The notes: a model not told the origin generated them from the letters alone. Counted from the first letter of the stretch, positions 20,440-29,069 are shown. The stretch: 47,726 nucleotides of DNA from Sphaerisporangium sp. (GCA_025964675.1 JAOPYI010000093.1:1-47726), one strand, 5' to 3'. Numbers and translations: made by a program.

Positions 20440-21336
20440 ATGAAGATCAATGGGGTGTTCACGGCAGGGATCGCCCTGCTGCTCAGCCTCGCGGGGGGCG
20501 TCGCACTGGCTCCGAGCGCCAGCGCGGCCGGTCCGCGGCCGAACTTCCAGCTTCCGTTCCCGTGCGGTCAGGTCTGGAACGGGAACTCCAGCGCCAGCAG
20601 TGCCCACCAGTCCTGGGAGATCGACTTCAACCGGGGCAGCACCGCGGACGCCGACCTCGGCGACACCGTGGTCGCCGCGGCGGCCGGCACGGTGGTCATC
20701 TCGGCCGACCAGGGCTCGGCCAACGGCTACGGCAACCTGGTCAAGATCGACCATGGCGGCGGGTGGTCCAGCTACTACGCGCACCTGCGCATACGGTCGG
20801 TGAGCACCGGAGCGCAGGTCTCGCAGGGCCAGAAGATCGGCGAGGTGGGCAACACCAGCAAGCCGGGCAACAACATCTCGCCCCACCTGCACTACGAGGT
20901 CCGTACAACCGACACCTCCTACCCGGCCAACATCCAGAAGGCCGTCTTCAACGGGGTGACCTTCGGCTACCCGATCCAGGACGTGACCTCGCACAACTGC
21001 TCCGGCAGCAACAACCCCTACTCGCCAGAGGAAGTCTGCGGCAGCGGGTACGGCGTGATCGACTCCGCCGCCCTTGGCTCGGCGGGCAAGGTCTACCTCC
21101 TCTACAACACCTCCAACGGGTACAACTGCGTGACCACGATCAAGAGCGCGTCGGTCGGCTCGGCGACCGCCACGTCCGCCTACCTTGAGGTGCAAGGGAA
21201 GAGCCGGATCACCGACTCGGGCAACTTCGCGTACTACGCGGGCCCTGTACGCGCCACCGCGACCAACACATGCGTCAAGTGGGGCGGCAAGGCCGGCGCC
21301 TCCACCTACGACAGCCCGTTCGAACACTGCGGCTGA
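20440..21336 (+). CDS. Secreted M23 peptidase with SapA-like C-terminal domain
   Basis: 298 residues, exported: signal peptide MKINGVFTAGIALLLSLAGG with cleavage expected after the SASA motif near residue 29. The M23 metallopeptidase domain (about 40-180) shows a zinc His/Asp pair around HQSWEID (H56, D62), the SYYAHL segment and HLHYEVR with the HxH motif, so it probably cuts peptide cross-links in peptidoglycan. The last 95 residues (from VCGSGYGVIDS) resemble the Streptomyces spore-associated protein SapA, with the GNFAYYAGPV segment and a terminal Cys-Gly. A role in sporulation or wall remodelling is inferred. Single-gene unit with its own terminator. Confidence 0.87.
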   Translation: MKINGVFTAGIALLLSLAGGVALAPSASAAGPRPNFQLPFPCGQVWNGNSSASSAHQSWEIDFNRGSTADADLGDTVVAAAAGTVVISADQGSANGYGNLVKIDHGGGWSSYYAHLRIRSVSTGAQVSQGQKIGEVGNTSKPGNNISPHLHYEVRTTDTSYPANIQKAVFNGVTFGYPIQDVTSHNCSGSNNPYSPEEVCGSGYGVIDSAALGSAGKVYLLYNTSNGYNCVTTIKSASVGSATATSAYLEVQGKSRITDSGNFAYYAGPVRATATNTCVKWGGKAGASTYDSPFEHCG

Positions 21337-21350
21337 TCCCGGATCACCAG

Positions 21351-21379
21351 GGCCACTTCCCGACCACGCGGAAGTGGCC
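21351..21379 (+). terminator. Terminator after the M23 peptidase gene
   Basis: Perfect 10-base stem (GGCCACTTCC at 21351-21360, GGAAGTGGCC at 21370-21379) with a nine-base loop, 14 bases after the stop. It may also serve the convergent TetR gene. Confidence 0.7.
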
Positions 21380-21487
21380 TTCCGGCACCCCATGTCCCGG
21401 CCGGTGAGTTCCCGGCCTTGATGGAGCCGATCAACCTGTCACCCCGGAGGGTGCCCGCTATGTTCCAAGACCTGCCTGGTTGGTGGG

Positions 21488-22201
21488 TCAGCTGGAGTCG
21501 TACCATCTGCCGCTGTAGGACTCCCAGCTCGGCGGTGTGCCCGGAAGGGCAGAACTCTGGTCGCACGTGCGCAGACCGTCGAGAGCCAGAGCCAGGAGCC
21601 GCCGGCTGACGTTGTCCTGCTCGGCCGTGCCGCGTGGGATGCGGCTGAAATGTTCGATGAGGTACGACACATCCAGTGCGGTGACGTCCGGCCGCACGAT
21701 GCCTTCGGCCTGTGCTCGACGTACCAGCTGGTCCAGCAGCTCGCGCCCCAGCTCGCTTGCCGCGGTCATCTCGTCGGTGACGGCGATCGTACCGGCGGCC
21801 GACCCGAGGGACCCGACACGCGCGGCGACGCACCGCTGGACGAAGCCACGGACCGCCGACCACACGTCCCCCTCGGAGACCAGTGCCTCCCGCGCCGAGG
21901 CGATCGACTCCTCCATGGACAGCAGGCACAGCCGTTGCAACAGCTCTTCCTTGCTGCCGTACCGGCGGTAGAACGTGGCGATGCCGACACCCGCCCGGTC
22001 GGCGAGAGCCGACATGGGAGCCCCGGCGCCCTGCTCGGCGAAGACCGTTCGCGCCACCTCCAGCACGAGATGGTCGTTCCGCTCCGCCTCGGCGTGACGC
22101 CCCCGCTGTCGCCTCGCTCGCAGCGGATCAGGTGACGGCTCGCGTCGTGCCTGGTCAGGCGTCGGCTCGACCGCGTCGGACGGGTGCGTCGTCGGATCCA
22201 C
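21488..22201 (-). CDS. TetR-family regulator
   Basis: 237 residues. After a Pro/Arg-rich N-terminal stretch of about 45 residues comes the helix-turn-helix MSALADRAGVGIATFYRRYGSKEELLQRL; the C-terminal domain ends with a tail of about 25 residues after DGLRTCD. It is divergent from a quinone oxidoreductase gene, and the 93-base gap carries two overlapping dyads, so it most likely represses that gene, the LLM oxidoreductase behind it, and itself. GTG 22201 is the listed start; an internal start nearer the HTH would remove the charged N-terminus. Confidence 0.87.
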   Translation of the reverse strand: MDPTTHPSDAVEPTPDQARREPSPDPLRARRQRGRHAEAERNDHLVLEVARTVFAEQGAGAPMSALADRAGVGIATFYRRYGSKEELLQRLCLLSMEESIASAREALVSEGDVWSAVRGFVQRCVAARVGSLGSAAGTIAVTDEMTAASELGRELLDQLVRRAQAEGIVRPDVTALDVSYLIEHFSRIPRGTAEQDNVSRRLLALALDGLRTCDQSSALPGTPPSWESYSGRWYDSS

Positions 22202-22218
22202 GGACGAAGTCTATTGCA

Positions 22219-22266
22219 ATCGGAGCGGATTGTTCCGTTATGTTGTTCGGAGCGATCCGCTCCGAT
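22219..22266. promoter_or_regulatory. Operator region between TetR and quinone reductase genes
   Basis: Twelve-base inverted repeat (ATCGGAGCGGAT at 22219-22230, ATCCGCTCCGAT at 22255-22266). The right arm is also part of a tight palindrome, CGGAGCG-ATC-CGCTCCG at 22248-22264. This gives one strong and one partial TetR-type site around the two divergent promoters. Confidence 0.72.
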
Positions 22267-22294
22267 AGACGGATCCGTATGGAAGGAAGCAGTC

Positions 22295-23263
22295 GTGCGC
22301 GCTGTGTGGCTACAGGAGTTCGGCGGACCTGAGGTGCTCGTCCCGGGAGAGGCGCCTGATCCGCGCCCCGGTCCCGGGCAGGTGGTGATCGAGGTGGCCG
22401 CGATCGGCATCCCGTTCGTGGAGACGCAGGTCAGGTCTGGTGTCGCTCCCGTGCCGCTCCCCCGGTTGCCGATCATTCCTGGCAACGGCGTGGGCGGCAC
22501 GATCGTCGAGGTCGGGCCGGACGCCGACCCGGCACTCCAAGGCCGGCGTGTAGTGACCTCCTTGGGAGGGTCCGGAGGGTACGCGGAACGGGTGGCGGTG
22601 GACATCGGAGGGCTGATCACCGTGCCACCAGAGCTGGACATCACCGACGCCGTCGCGCTGCTCGCCGACGGCCGTACGGCCATGGGCCTCATCCGGGCCG
22701 CCGCTCCGCGCCCTGGCGAGTGGGTGCTGGTGGAGTCGGCCGCCGGTGGGCTGGGGAGCTTGCTCGTCCAGCTCCTCTCGAACGCGGGAGCGCAGGTGGT
22801 GGCGGTCGCCAGTTCGCAGCGGAAGCTGGACCTCGCCGCCGAGCTCGGTGCCAAGGTGACCGCCGACTACACCAGGGACGGCTGGGGCGATCGCGTGCGG
22901 GAGGCCGTCGGCGAGGCGGGCGTGCGGATCGTGCTCGACGGGGTCGGGGGTGCAATCGGCCGTACGGCCTTCGAACTCCTGGCGCCGCGTGGAAGGTTCG
23001 TGATGTTCGGCGCCGCCAGTGGAGCGCCGACGCATGCGACGGTCGCCGAGGTGTTCCAGCGAGGCATCGTCCTCGTCACCATCGGGCAGTTCTTCGATTC
23101 GCCCGCCGACATCAAGGCGATGGCCGAGGCCGCGATCGCCGAAGCCGCCGCCGGCCGGCTCCGCCCCGTCATCGGCCAGACCTTCCCGCTGGAGCGGGCC
23201 GGCGACGCCCACGCCGCCATCGAGGCGCGCACCACCCTCGGAAAGACCCTCCTCATCCCGTAA
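22295..23263 (+). CDS. NADPH:quinone oxidoreductase, zinc-independent MDR family
   Basis: 322 residues. Medium-chain dehydrogenase/reductase fold: GroES-like N-terminal half with PGNGVGGTIVEVG, then a Rossmann domain with ESAAGGLGSLLVQL. The zinc ligands of alcohol dehydrogenases are absent, as in quinone reductases and enone reductases. Likely reduces quinones or enals with NADPH. GTG 22295 is set by GGAAGGAAG five bases upstream; the longer open frame would cross the operator. First gene behind the TetR operator; the LLM oxidoreductase follows after 111 bases with no strong terminator. Confidence 0.88.
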   Translation: MRAVWLQEFGGPEVLVPGEAPDPRPGPGQVVIEVAAIGIPFVETQVRSGVAPVPLPRLPIIPGNGVGGTIVEVGPDADPALQGRRVVTSLGGSGGYAERVAVDIGGLITVPPELDITDAVALLADGRTAMGLIRAAAPRPGEWVLVESAAGGLGSLLVQLLSNAGAQVVAVASSQRKLDLAAELGAKVTADYTRDGWGDRVREAVGEAGVRIVLDGVGGAIGRTAFELLAPRGRFVMFGAASGAPTHATVAEVFQRGIVLVTIGQFFDSPADIKAMAEAAIAEAAAGRLRPVIGQTFPLERAGDAHAAIEARTTLGKTLLIP

Positions 23264-23374
23264 CCGCATGCCCAGTGCCGCGTGAACGGCTCCTTCGACA
23301 ACCCCTCGAAGAACACCCCGCCACCGCGCGTACAAGGTCCTCACTCGAACCCGCACCCAAGGTAAGGAAACACG

Positions 23375-24289
23375 ATGTCCCTCGATATCGGCGTCGGGTT
23401 GCCGACCACCGGCCGAGGTCCGGACGGCACCCAGCTCGGTGACGTCCGCGCCCACGCCATCCACGCGGAACAACTCGGGCTGGAGTCGGTGTGGGCGGCC
23501 GACCATCTGATCCCGGTCGTTCCCATACTCGACAGCACCATCGCCCTCGCGGTCGCGGCGGGAGCCACCGAACGCGTGCGGCTCGGCTTCAGCGTGATGG
23601 TGCTGGCCATGCGCTCACTGGCGTGGGCGGCGAAGCAGGTGGGCACGTTGCAGCACGTGTCCGGCGGCCGTGTCCTCCTCGGCGTGGGATCCGGCGGCAC
23701 CCCGCACGGCACGGCGGGCTGGGAGGCGGCCGGCGTGCCGTACGGCGAGCGCGGGGCGCGTACCGACGCGGCGCTGGGCGCGCTCCCCGGCCTGCTGGCG
23801 GGTGAGCCCACCGTGCTGCCGTACGAGCCGGGCCGGCCGAAGATCAGTCTGGCGCCGGCCGTCGCGGTCCCGCCCGTACTGATCGGAGGGAATGGACAGG
23901 TCGCCATCCGGCGCGCGGCGACGTACGGGGACGGCTGGTTCCCGTCGGTCATGACTCCCGACGCGCTCGCGCCGGAGGTGACCAGGCTGCGCGACATGGC
24001 CGCAGAGCGCGGGCGACCGGCGCCGACCGTCACGGTAGGCATCCCGGCGGCCCTCGGCGGCGGCCAGGCAGAGCGGCAAGCGGTCGCGGCCGCGCTTTCG
24101 AGCGGGTACGGCGTGCCGCTGGAGGAGGCCGTCAAGATCCCGGTCGTCGGAGACCGTCACGAGGCGGCCGAGCGCCTGGCCGCGTACGCCGACGCGGGGG
24201 CCGACCGGGTGGTGCTCATGACCGACAAGCCGGACTGGCGCCGCCACTACGAGCTGGCAGCCGAGGTCAACGCCCTGCTGAACCGATGA
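23375..24289 (+). CDS. LLM-class F420-dependent oxidoreductase
   Basis: 304 residues of the luciferase-like monooxygenase fold, F420 subgroup: MSLDIGVGLPTTGRGPDG at the start, LGLESVWAADHLIP, the GGRVLLGVGSGG phosphate-binding segment and PPVLIGGNG. Probably a redox enzyme using F420 or FMN; substrate unknown. ATG 23375 has AAGGAAA upstream. It may be read with the quinone reductase as a TetR-controlled detoxification pair. A weak six-base hairpin lies in the gap between them (CTTCGA/TCGAAG at 23293-23311). Confidence 0.87.
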   Translation: MSLDIGVGLPTTGRGPDGTQLGDVRAHAIHAEQLGLESVWAADHLIPVVPILDSTIALAVAAGATERVRLGFSVMVLAMRSLAWAAKQVGTLQHVSGGRVLLGVGSGGTPHGTAGWEAAGVPYGERGARTDAALGALPGLLAGEPTVLPYEPGRPKISLAPAVAVPPVLIGGNGQVAIRRAATYGDGWFPSVMTPDALAPEVTRLRDMAAERGRPAPTVTVGIPAALGGGQAERQAVAAALSSGYGVPLEEAVKIPVVGDRHEAAERLAAYADAGADRVVLMTDKPDWRRHYELAAEVNALLNR

Positions 24290-24296
24290 CGCGGGC

Positions 24297-24875
24297 TCAG
24301 CTCGTGACCGCGGACACGGCGGCGACGATCATCTGGACGTTCGCCGGCACGGGGACACCCTGCACGAAGACCGTCGGCGTGGCGTTGACCCCTCGCTGCA
24401 CGGCTCTCGCGGTGACGTACGCCGCCCACTCGACGTAGGTGTGCCTGCGCACGCATGCCCCGAAGGCCGGCTCCGTCATCCCGACCGAGGTGCCCAGATC
24501 GATCAGCTCGTCGTCGGTGAGCCCCGGACCGCCTTCGGGTGGCTGGTTCACGAAGAGCGCGTAGGCGTACTCCATGAACCTGCCGTGGTCGGAGGCGCAG
24601 CCGGACGCCGAGGCCGCCCGGGAGGAGTACTGGTTGGTCGACGCCGCGTCCAGGAAGGACATCGGGTGGTACACCAGGGTGATCAGCCGGTTCTCCACCA
24701 TCTGGTCCAGCGCGGGCCCGGCCGTCAGCTCGAACTGCTTGCAGAACGGGCACTGGAAGTCGATGTAGGCGTCCACGATGACCGGGCCGTCGCCCACGGC
24801 GATGCCGTCTCCGGTCTCCGTGGCCCCTGCCGGCACGTGCACCGGAGCCATCACCTGGCCTGCTCGAATGCTCAT
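24297..24875 (-). CDS. DsbA-family thioredoxin-fold protein
   Basis: 192 residues. The active site is CPFC (Cys42, Cys45) in YIDFQCPFCKQFE, an all-alpha insertion follows, and the cis-proline loop is NATPTVFV. No signal peptide or membrane anchor is visible, unlike many actinomycete DsbA-like proteins, so a cytoplasmic disulfide or FrnE-like oxidoreductase is likely. ATG 24875 follows AAGGAGGAG. The stop lies seven bases from the convergent LLM gene. Confidence 0.86.
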   Translation of the reverse strand: MSIRAGQVMAPVHVPAGATETGDGIAVGDGPVIVDAYIDFQCPFCKQFELTAGPALDQMVENRLITLVYHPMSFLDAASTNQYSSRAASASGCASDHGRFMEYAYALFVNQPPEGGPGLTDDELIDLGTSVGMTEPAFGACVRRHTYVEWAAYVTARAVQRGVNATPTVFVQGVPVPANVQMIVAAVSAVTS

Positions 24876-24981
24876 ACGCTCCTCCTTCGTACCGGGTCAC
24901 CGAACAGTAGAACGGCCTGGCCGGGAGCATCCGTTCTCAACGGAACACAAAGATCCATCAAAGACTCGCGAGGGCAGGAGA

Positions 24982-25113
24982 CCTCTATTAAGGAAGGCCG
25001 ACAAGAGGCCGCCAGCACGTCCTATTCAGCAACGACCAGGCGAAACGCCGATTTACAAGTACACGACAAGCCGCAGCCAATCACCGGCCAAGAGAGGCTC
25101 CCCTTAATAGAGG
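24982..25113. repeat. Separated inverted repeat in AT-richer leader of the StyA-type gene
   Basis: CCTCTATTAAGG (24982-24993) recurs as its exact complement CCTTAATAGAGG (25102-25113), with 108 bases between. The right arm ends 18 bases before the monooxygenase ATG. The whole gap 24876-25131 is AT-richer than the coding DNA around it. The arms could be two sites of one regulator (looping) or the base of an RNA structure. No gene can be supported in the gap. Confidence 0.6.
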
Positions 25114-25131
25114 AAGAGAAGGGAGCAAGAA

Positions 25132-26364
25132 ATGACCACAAGTGGAATCGGCATCGTGGGTACGGGAATCTCCGGCCTGACGCTGGCACTGCGGCTGCAA
25201 CAGCTCGGCGTGGACGTGACCCTGTACGCCGAGAAGACCGCCGACGAGATGAGGAGTGGCCGCCTGCCCAACACGGTCGCCCGGATGTGGCACACCCGCG
25301 ACCGCGAGCGTGCCCTCGGCAGCGAGCACTTCGTGTCGGACGGCAGCCTCGCGCGGAGGGCGACGATCTCGATCAAGAGCGAGCCACCGCTGGAGTTCGA
25401 GGGCACGCTGGCGCAGCCCATGCACGCCGTCGACTTCCGCCTCCTGCTTCCCGCCCTGCTCGACGACTTCACCGCTCGCGGCGGGCGGCTGGTGGTCACG
25501 CACCCCTCTCCCGGCGCAGACGACGTCAGCAGGTGGTCGGCCTCCCAGGAGCTGATCGTCGTGGCCGCCGGACGGCGTTCCGTCGCCGAGCTGTTCCCCC
25601 GCGACGGGCACCGGTCCCCGTACGACCGCCCGCAGCGGTCTCTCCTCGCCGGCCTCTACACCGGCATCCGGCCGGCCGACTTCGGCTACAACGTGTCGCC
25701 GGGGTGCGGTGAGGTCTTCCAGATGCCCATGTGGACCCGGAACGGCCTGGCCGCCGCGATGCTGGTCGAGGCTATTCCCGGCGGCCCCATGGAGCCCGTC
25801 ACCCAGATGTCCTACGAGGACGACCCGCGCGCCTTCATCCGCACGCTGGAGAACGTGCTGGCGGAGCACACGCCCCGCATCGCCGAGCGGATCGACCACG
25901 GCTCGTTCGACCTCCTCGGCCCGGACGACCTGCTGCAGGGCGCGGTCACGCCGGTCGTCCGTATCCCGGTCGCGAGGCTCTCCACGGGCCGGATCGCCCT
26001 CGCCGTCGGCGACGCGTGGATCACCAACGACCCGATCACCGGGCAGGGCGCCAACCTCGGCTCGCACTCCGCCTGGGTGGCCGCCGAGGCAATCGCCGCG
26101 GGCGGACCGTACGACGAGGCGTTCGCCTTGTCCGTGGCGGCGGAGATGTGGAAGGTCGCGGGCCCCGTGACCGACTGGTCGAACGCCTTCCTGCAGCCAC
26201 CGGCCGAGCACGTGCTCCGGCTCTTCATGGGCGCCACCACGGACCAGTCACTGGCCGACCTGTTCATCAACCTGTTCAGCGACCCCGTGACCGCCTGGTC
26301 GCTGTTCTCCGACCCCGCCGAGGTGGACGCGCTCATGGCTTCCCGCGTCAAGGTCGCGTCCTGA
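25132..26364 (+). CDS. Styrene/indole monooxygenase-type flavoprotein (StyA family)
   Basis: 410 residues. FAD-binding Rossmann start GIVGTGISGLTLALRLQQ, and the second flavin motif VGDAWITNDPITGQGANLG. The middle contains the substrate domain typical of StyA-like enzymes (MHAVDFRLLLPALL). Family members take FADH2 from a separate reductase (StyB) and epoxidise styrene or indole; no reductase gene is present nearby, so reduced flavin must come from elsewhere. ATG 25132 follows GGGAG. The separated inverted repeat just upstream is probably its control region. Confidence 0.88.
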   Translation: MTTSGIGIVGTGISGLTLALRLQQLGVDVTLYAEKTADEMRSGRLPNTVARMWHTRDRERALGSEHFVSDGSLARRATISIKSEPPLEFEGTLAQPMHAVDFRLLLPALLDDFTARGGRLVVTHPSPGADDVSRWSASQELIVVAAGRRSVAELFPRDGHRSPYDRPQRSLLAGLYTGIRPADFGYNVSPGCGEVFQMPMWTRNGLAAAMLVEAIPGGPMEPVTQMSYEDDPRAFIRTLENVLAEHTPRIAERIDHGSFDLLGPDDLLQGAVTPVVRIPVARLSTGRIALAVGDAWITNDPITGQGANLGSHSAWVAAEAIAAGGPYDEAFALSVAAEMWKVAGPVTDWSNAFLQPPAEHVLRLFMGATTDQSLADLFINLFSDPVTAWSLFSDPAEVDALMASRVKVAS

Positions 26365-26374
26365 CATCTGTCCG

Positions 26375-26470
26375 CCGGGCAGGGACGAGCGGTGCGCGGC
26401 GAAGAACTCGACGACCGCGGTCGGCGCGCGGCCGAACGCCTCGGGGGCACCCGCTGAACGGCTGTGCCGG
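26375..26470 (-). pseudogene. Possible 3' remnant of an NmrA/SDR-type gene
   Basis: In the gap between two convergent genes the minus strand reads APEAFGRAPTAVVEFFAAH, resembling the C-terminal GRxPxxxxEF-x-x-H tail of NmrA-like NAD(P)-binding proteins. There is no start, no Rossmann domain and no stop at the expected place, so if real it is a decayed fragment. Support is by eye only. Confidence 0.3.
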
Positions 26471-26474
26471 TCGA

Positions 26475-27701
26475 TCAGCGGGTACGGGCGGCCCGGCGTG
26501 CGAGCGCGGGCACGGGCGCTGAGCAGGCGAGGAAGACGCCCGCGACCAGCAGCCAGCCAGACGCCGCGAAGGTCGTGAGTACGAGGGTGAAGACGGCCGG
26601 CGCGAACATCTGCACCGTCGCGGTGGCCGCCTCGGACGCGCCCTGATAGGCGCCACGGGCGTCCTCGCGCATCAGCTCCACCGACAACCCCCAGCTGCCG
26701 CCGACGTACCCGAGCTCGCCTGCCACGTGGAACAGCGCCGCGACGGTCACCACTGCCATGATGACCACCCCCGAGCCTTGGGCCGTGGTCGCGAGAAGGA
26801 CGCAGCTGGTCGCCAGCAAGGCTCCCGCCCAGACAGTCGTACGTGCCGCCTGCGCCGTGGTCCGGGTGAAGTTCGTGACGAATATCTGCAGCGCGGCGAT
26901 CCCGACCGAGCTGATGACCACGACCACCCCGCTCAAGGACAGCGGCAGCCGCGTGGAGTTCGCGATCCACAGCGGCAAGCCGGTCGAGAGCATCGCCCAG
27001 CACAGCGAGAGCAGGGACGTCGTACCGGCGATGGCCAGGTAGGGACGGTCACGCAGTACGAGCCGGACGCCCGGGCGGCGGCCCCTGGCGGCCCGGGTGC
27101 GCGGTGACGCGACGGTGGCGGTGAGCAAGGCCGATGCGGCGAAGCTGAGCGCGTTGCCGGTGATGGCCAGCTGGTACGCGGAGGCGTCGTCCGCCGCTAG
27201 GACGACGGCACCCGCCCCCGCTCCGAGGGCATGGCCGACGTGCTGGGCGACGCGCTGCCGGGCCAGTGCCTTGACCCGGGCGTCCGTACCGGTGACCAGT
27301 CCGGCCACCAGGGCGGTACGGATGGCCGTGCCTCCGTTGGCCGGCGCGACGAAGACGGTGGTGACGAGGACGAACGTCCATGGGTCGTGGACCAGGGCGT
27401 AGCAGGCCATGGCCACCCCGCGAGCGACCGTGACGGCGACCAGGATGGCGCGCGGGTCGTACCGGTCTGCCATGGCCCCCAGCGGGACCGCGACCGCGAG
27501 ACCGATGCCGCTCGCCACCGCCATGCCGAGGCCGACCATGGCCGGCGACAGGTGCAGGATGCGCGTGAAGTACAGCGCCCAGATGGTGAACCACAGGCCA
27601 TCGCCCAGGGCCGAGATTCCCCGTCCCCACAGGAGGCGCCTGAGCCCGGCTGTCCCGCGCTCAACCTGCCTGCCCGGCGCGACGACCATCGATTCACTCA
27701 C
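26475..27701 (-). CDS. MFS transporter, 12-helix type
   Basis: 408 residues with about 12 hydrophobic helices; the loop 2-3 motif is GAMADRYDPRAILVAV and the first helix is GRGISALGDGLWFTIWALYF. This resembles the MFS branch common as single drug exporters in actinomycetes. It is divergent from an ArsR-type regulator gene, a frequent exporter-regulator pairing. GTG 27701 lies two bases after AAGGGTGA; ATG 27689 is an alternative. The dyad TTCAC/GTGAA (27704-27726) overlaps the translation start region. Confidence 0.87.
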   Translation of the reverse strand: MSESMVVAPGRQVERGTAGLRRLLWGRGISALGDGLWFTIWALYFTRILHLSPAMVGLGMAVASGIGLAVAVPLGAMADRYDPRAILVAVTVARGVAMACYALVHDPWTFVLVTTVFVAPANGGTAIRTALVAGLVTGTDARVKALARQRVAQHVGHALGAGAGAVVLAADDASAYQLAITGNALSFAASALLTATVASPRTRAARGRRPGVRLVLRDRPYLAIAGTTSLLSLCWAMLSTGLPLWIANSTRLPLSLSGVVVVISSVGIAALQIFVTNFTRTTAQAARTTVWAGALLATSCVLLATTAQGSGVVIMAVVTVAALFHVAGELGYVGGSWGLSVELMREDARGAYQGASEAATATVQMFAPAVFTLVLTTFAASGWLLVAGVFLACSAPVPALARRAARTR

Positions 27702-27841
27702 CCTTCACAGAATCCTTAAAGGTGAATGTAGCGCGGTCATGGCCGGCGGGACAACCATCATTCAGGACTTCATGAAAGTTGATAGGCTGCTGTTTAGGGG
27801 CGCAAGCCCGTTGAGAGCCACGGGAAGCAGGCAGGCAGAAG

Positions 27842-28558
27842 ATGAGGGGATGGGTTGACTCGCGGGAGCCGGTTCTGGCCTCGGTCATCTCTCTCACGCG
27901 AGAGCTGGCCGACCCGGTACGCCTGACCGCCCTTCAGCTTCTCTCGGCCGAAGGCCCGCACACTCTGACCCAGCTCGCCGACGCCCTCGGCGTGTCAGCA
28001 CCACGCATCGGCAACCATCTGGCGCGGCTGCGCTCCAGCGGGCTCGTGACCGTCGAGCACACCGGCAGGCACGCGGTCTACCAGGTGGCCTCCCCCCGCC
28101 TGAGCGAGGTGCTGACCGCGCTGGCCTACTACGCGCACGCCGACCTGGCCGTACGCCCCGACCGTCGCTCGACGCCGGACGACGTCGCCCACACCTGCTA
28201 CGACCACGCGGCGGGCCTGCTGGGCGTCGCCGTGTTCAGCGGGCTCATCGAGCGGGGCGCCCTCCGGCCTCCCGACGGGCGTGACAGCAACCTGGAGCTC
28301 GGAAGCGACCCGAGCCTGTTCACCGAGTTAGGCATCGACCCGGCCCTGGTGGACGCCCGCCGGCGCAAGCTCGCCACAGCCTGCCTCGACCGCGTCCACC
28401 GCCTTCCCCACCTGGGCGGCGCGCTGGGGAAGTCGGTGCTCGACGCCCTCATCGCGCGCGGGCTCGTCGAGGCGCGCGGCGGCACCCGCGAGCTGACCGT
28501 GACCGCCGAAGGCGCCACCCGGCTCCCGGCCCTGCTCCCCGCCTTCAGCCTGCCCTGA
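27842..28558 (+). CDS. ArsR-type winged-helix regulator
   Basis: 238 residues, longer than a minimal ArsR. The winged helix is near residues 15-90 with TLTQLADALGVSAPRIGNHLARLRSSGLV. The second half has no metal-binding cysteine pattern and probably binds a small ligand. It is divergent from the MFS exporter gene and is likely its repressor. A rare TTA leucine codon occurs at 28328-28330, in an otherwise GC-rich frame, so translation may depend on the bldA-type tRNA. The 140-base gap upstream has weak dyads (TTCAC/GTGAA; ATCATTCA and TGAAAGTTGAT around 27757-27783). Confidence 0.85.
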   Translation: MRGWVDSREPVLASVISLTRELADPVRLTALQLLSAEGPHTLTQLADALGVSAPRIGNHLARLRSSGLVTVEHTGRHAVYQVASPRLSEVLTALAYYAHADLAVRPDRRSTPDDVAHTCYDHAAGLLGVAVFSGLIERGALRPPDGRDSNLELGSDPSLFTELGIDPALVDARRRKLATACLDRVHRLPHLGGALGKSVLDALIARGLVEARGGTRELTVTAEGATRLPALLPAFSLP

Positions 28559-28580
28559 ACGGGGGTCACCTGCACGATTT

Positions 28581-29069
28581 CTAACCATCGGCGTCTTTCT
28601 CGAGGTCGCCCGCAAGGGTAGCGGTGAAGGCGTGAGCCTTCTCGTTGAGACGCGCGAGGAAGCCGCCGATCAGTTCTAGTTGATCGTCGTCGTACGCCTC
28701 CACGACCTCCGCGAAAGCCGACCCCACCTTCCCGAAGATCTTCTCCAGCGCCGCCTCGTGACGCCCAGTCGAACGCACCAGCACCTTCCGGCGGTCGGCG
28801 GCGTCGCGACGACGCTCGACGAAGCCGTTGCGCTCCAGCCGGTCGATCACAGCGGTGATGGCCGACGTGCTCATGCCGGTCAGCTCGGCGAGGCGTCCCG
28901 CCGTGAGCTCCGGCTCTTCACGTGCCAGATCGAGGCATTTCAGATCGGTCGGCCCAAGCCCGAAGTGTCCCGCGATGGCCTGGTGGAGCACCACTCCCCG
29001 GCCGGCGTTCTCCCGCATCGCCTCGGTGAGCGCCCGCATCAGCTCGGATCTGCGCCCTCTTGACACCAA
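28581..29069 (-). CDS. MarR-family regulator
   Basis: 162 residues with the MarR winged helix: LTAGRLAELTGMSTSAITAVIDRLERNGFVERRRDAADRR, including the DxRR-type wing. GTG 29069 has GGAGG four bases upstream. Divergent from the flavin hydroxylase gene; the palindrome between them is the likely operator. Probably senses an aromatic or phenolic compound, as is usual for MarR proteins beside such hydroxylases. Confidence 0.9.
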   Translation of the reverse strand: MVSRGRRSELMRALTEAMRENAGRGVVLHQAIAGHFGLGPTDLKCLDLAREEPELTAGRLAELTGMSTSAITAVIDRLERNGFVERRRDAADRRKVLVRSTGRHEAALEKIFGKVGSAFAEVVEAYDDDQLELIGGFLARLNEKAHAFTATLAGDLEKDADG

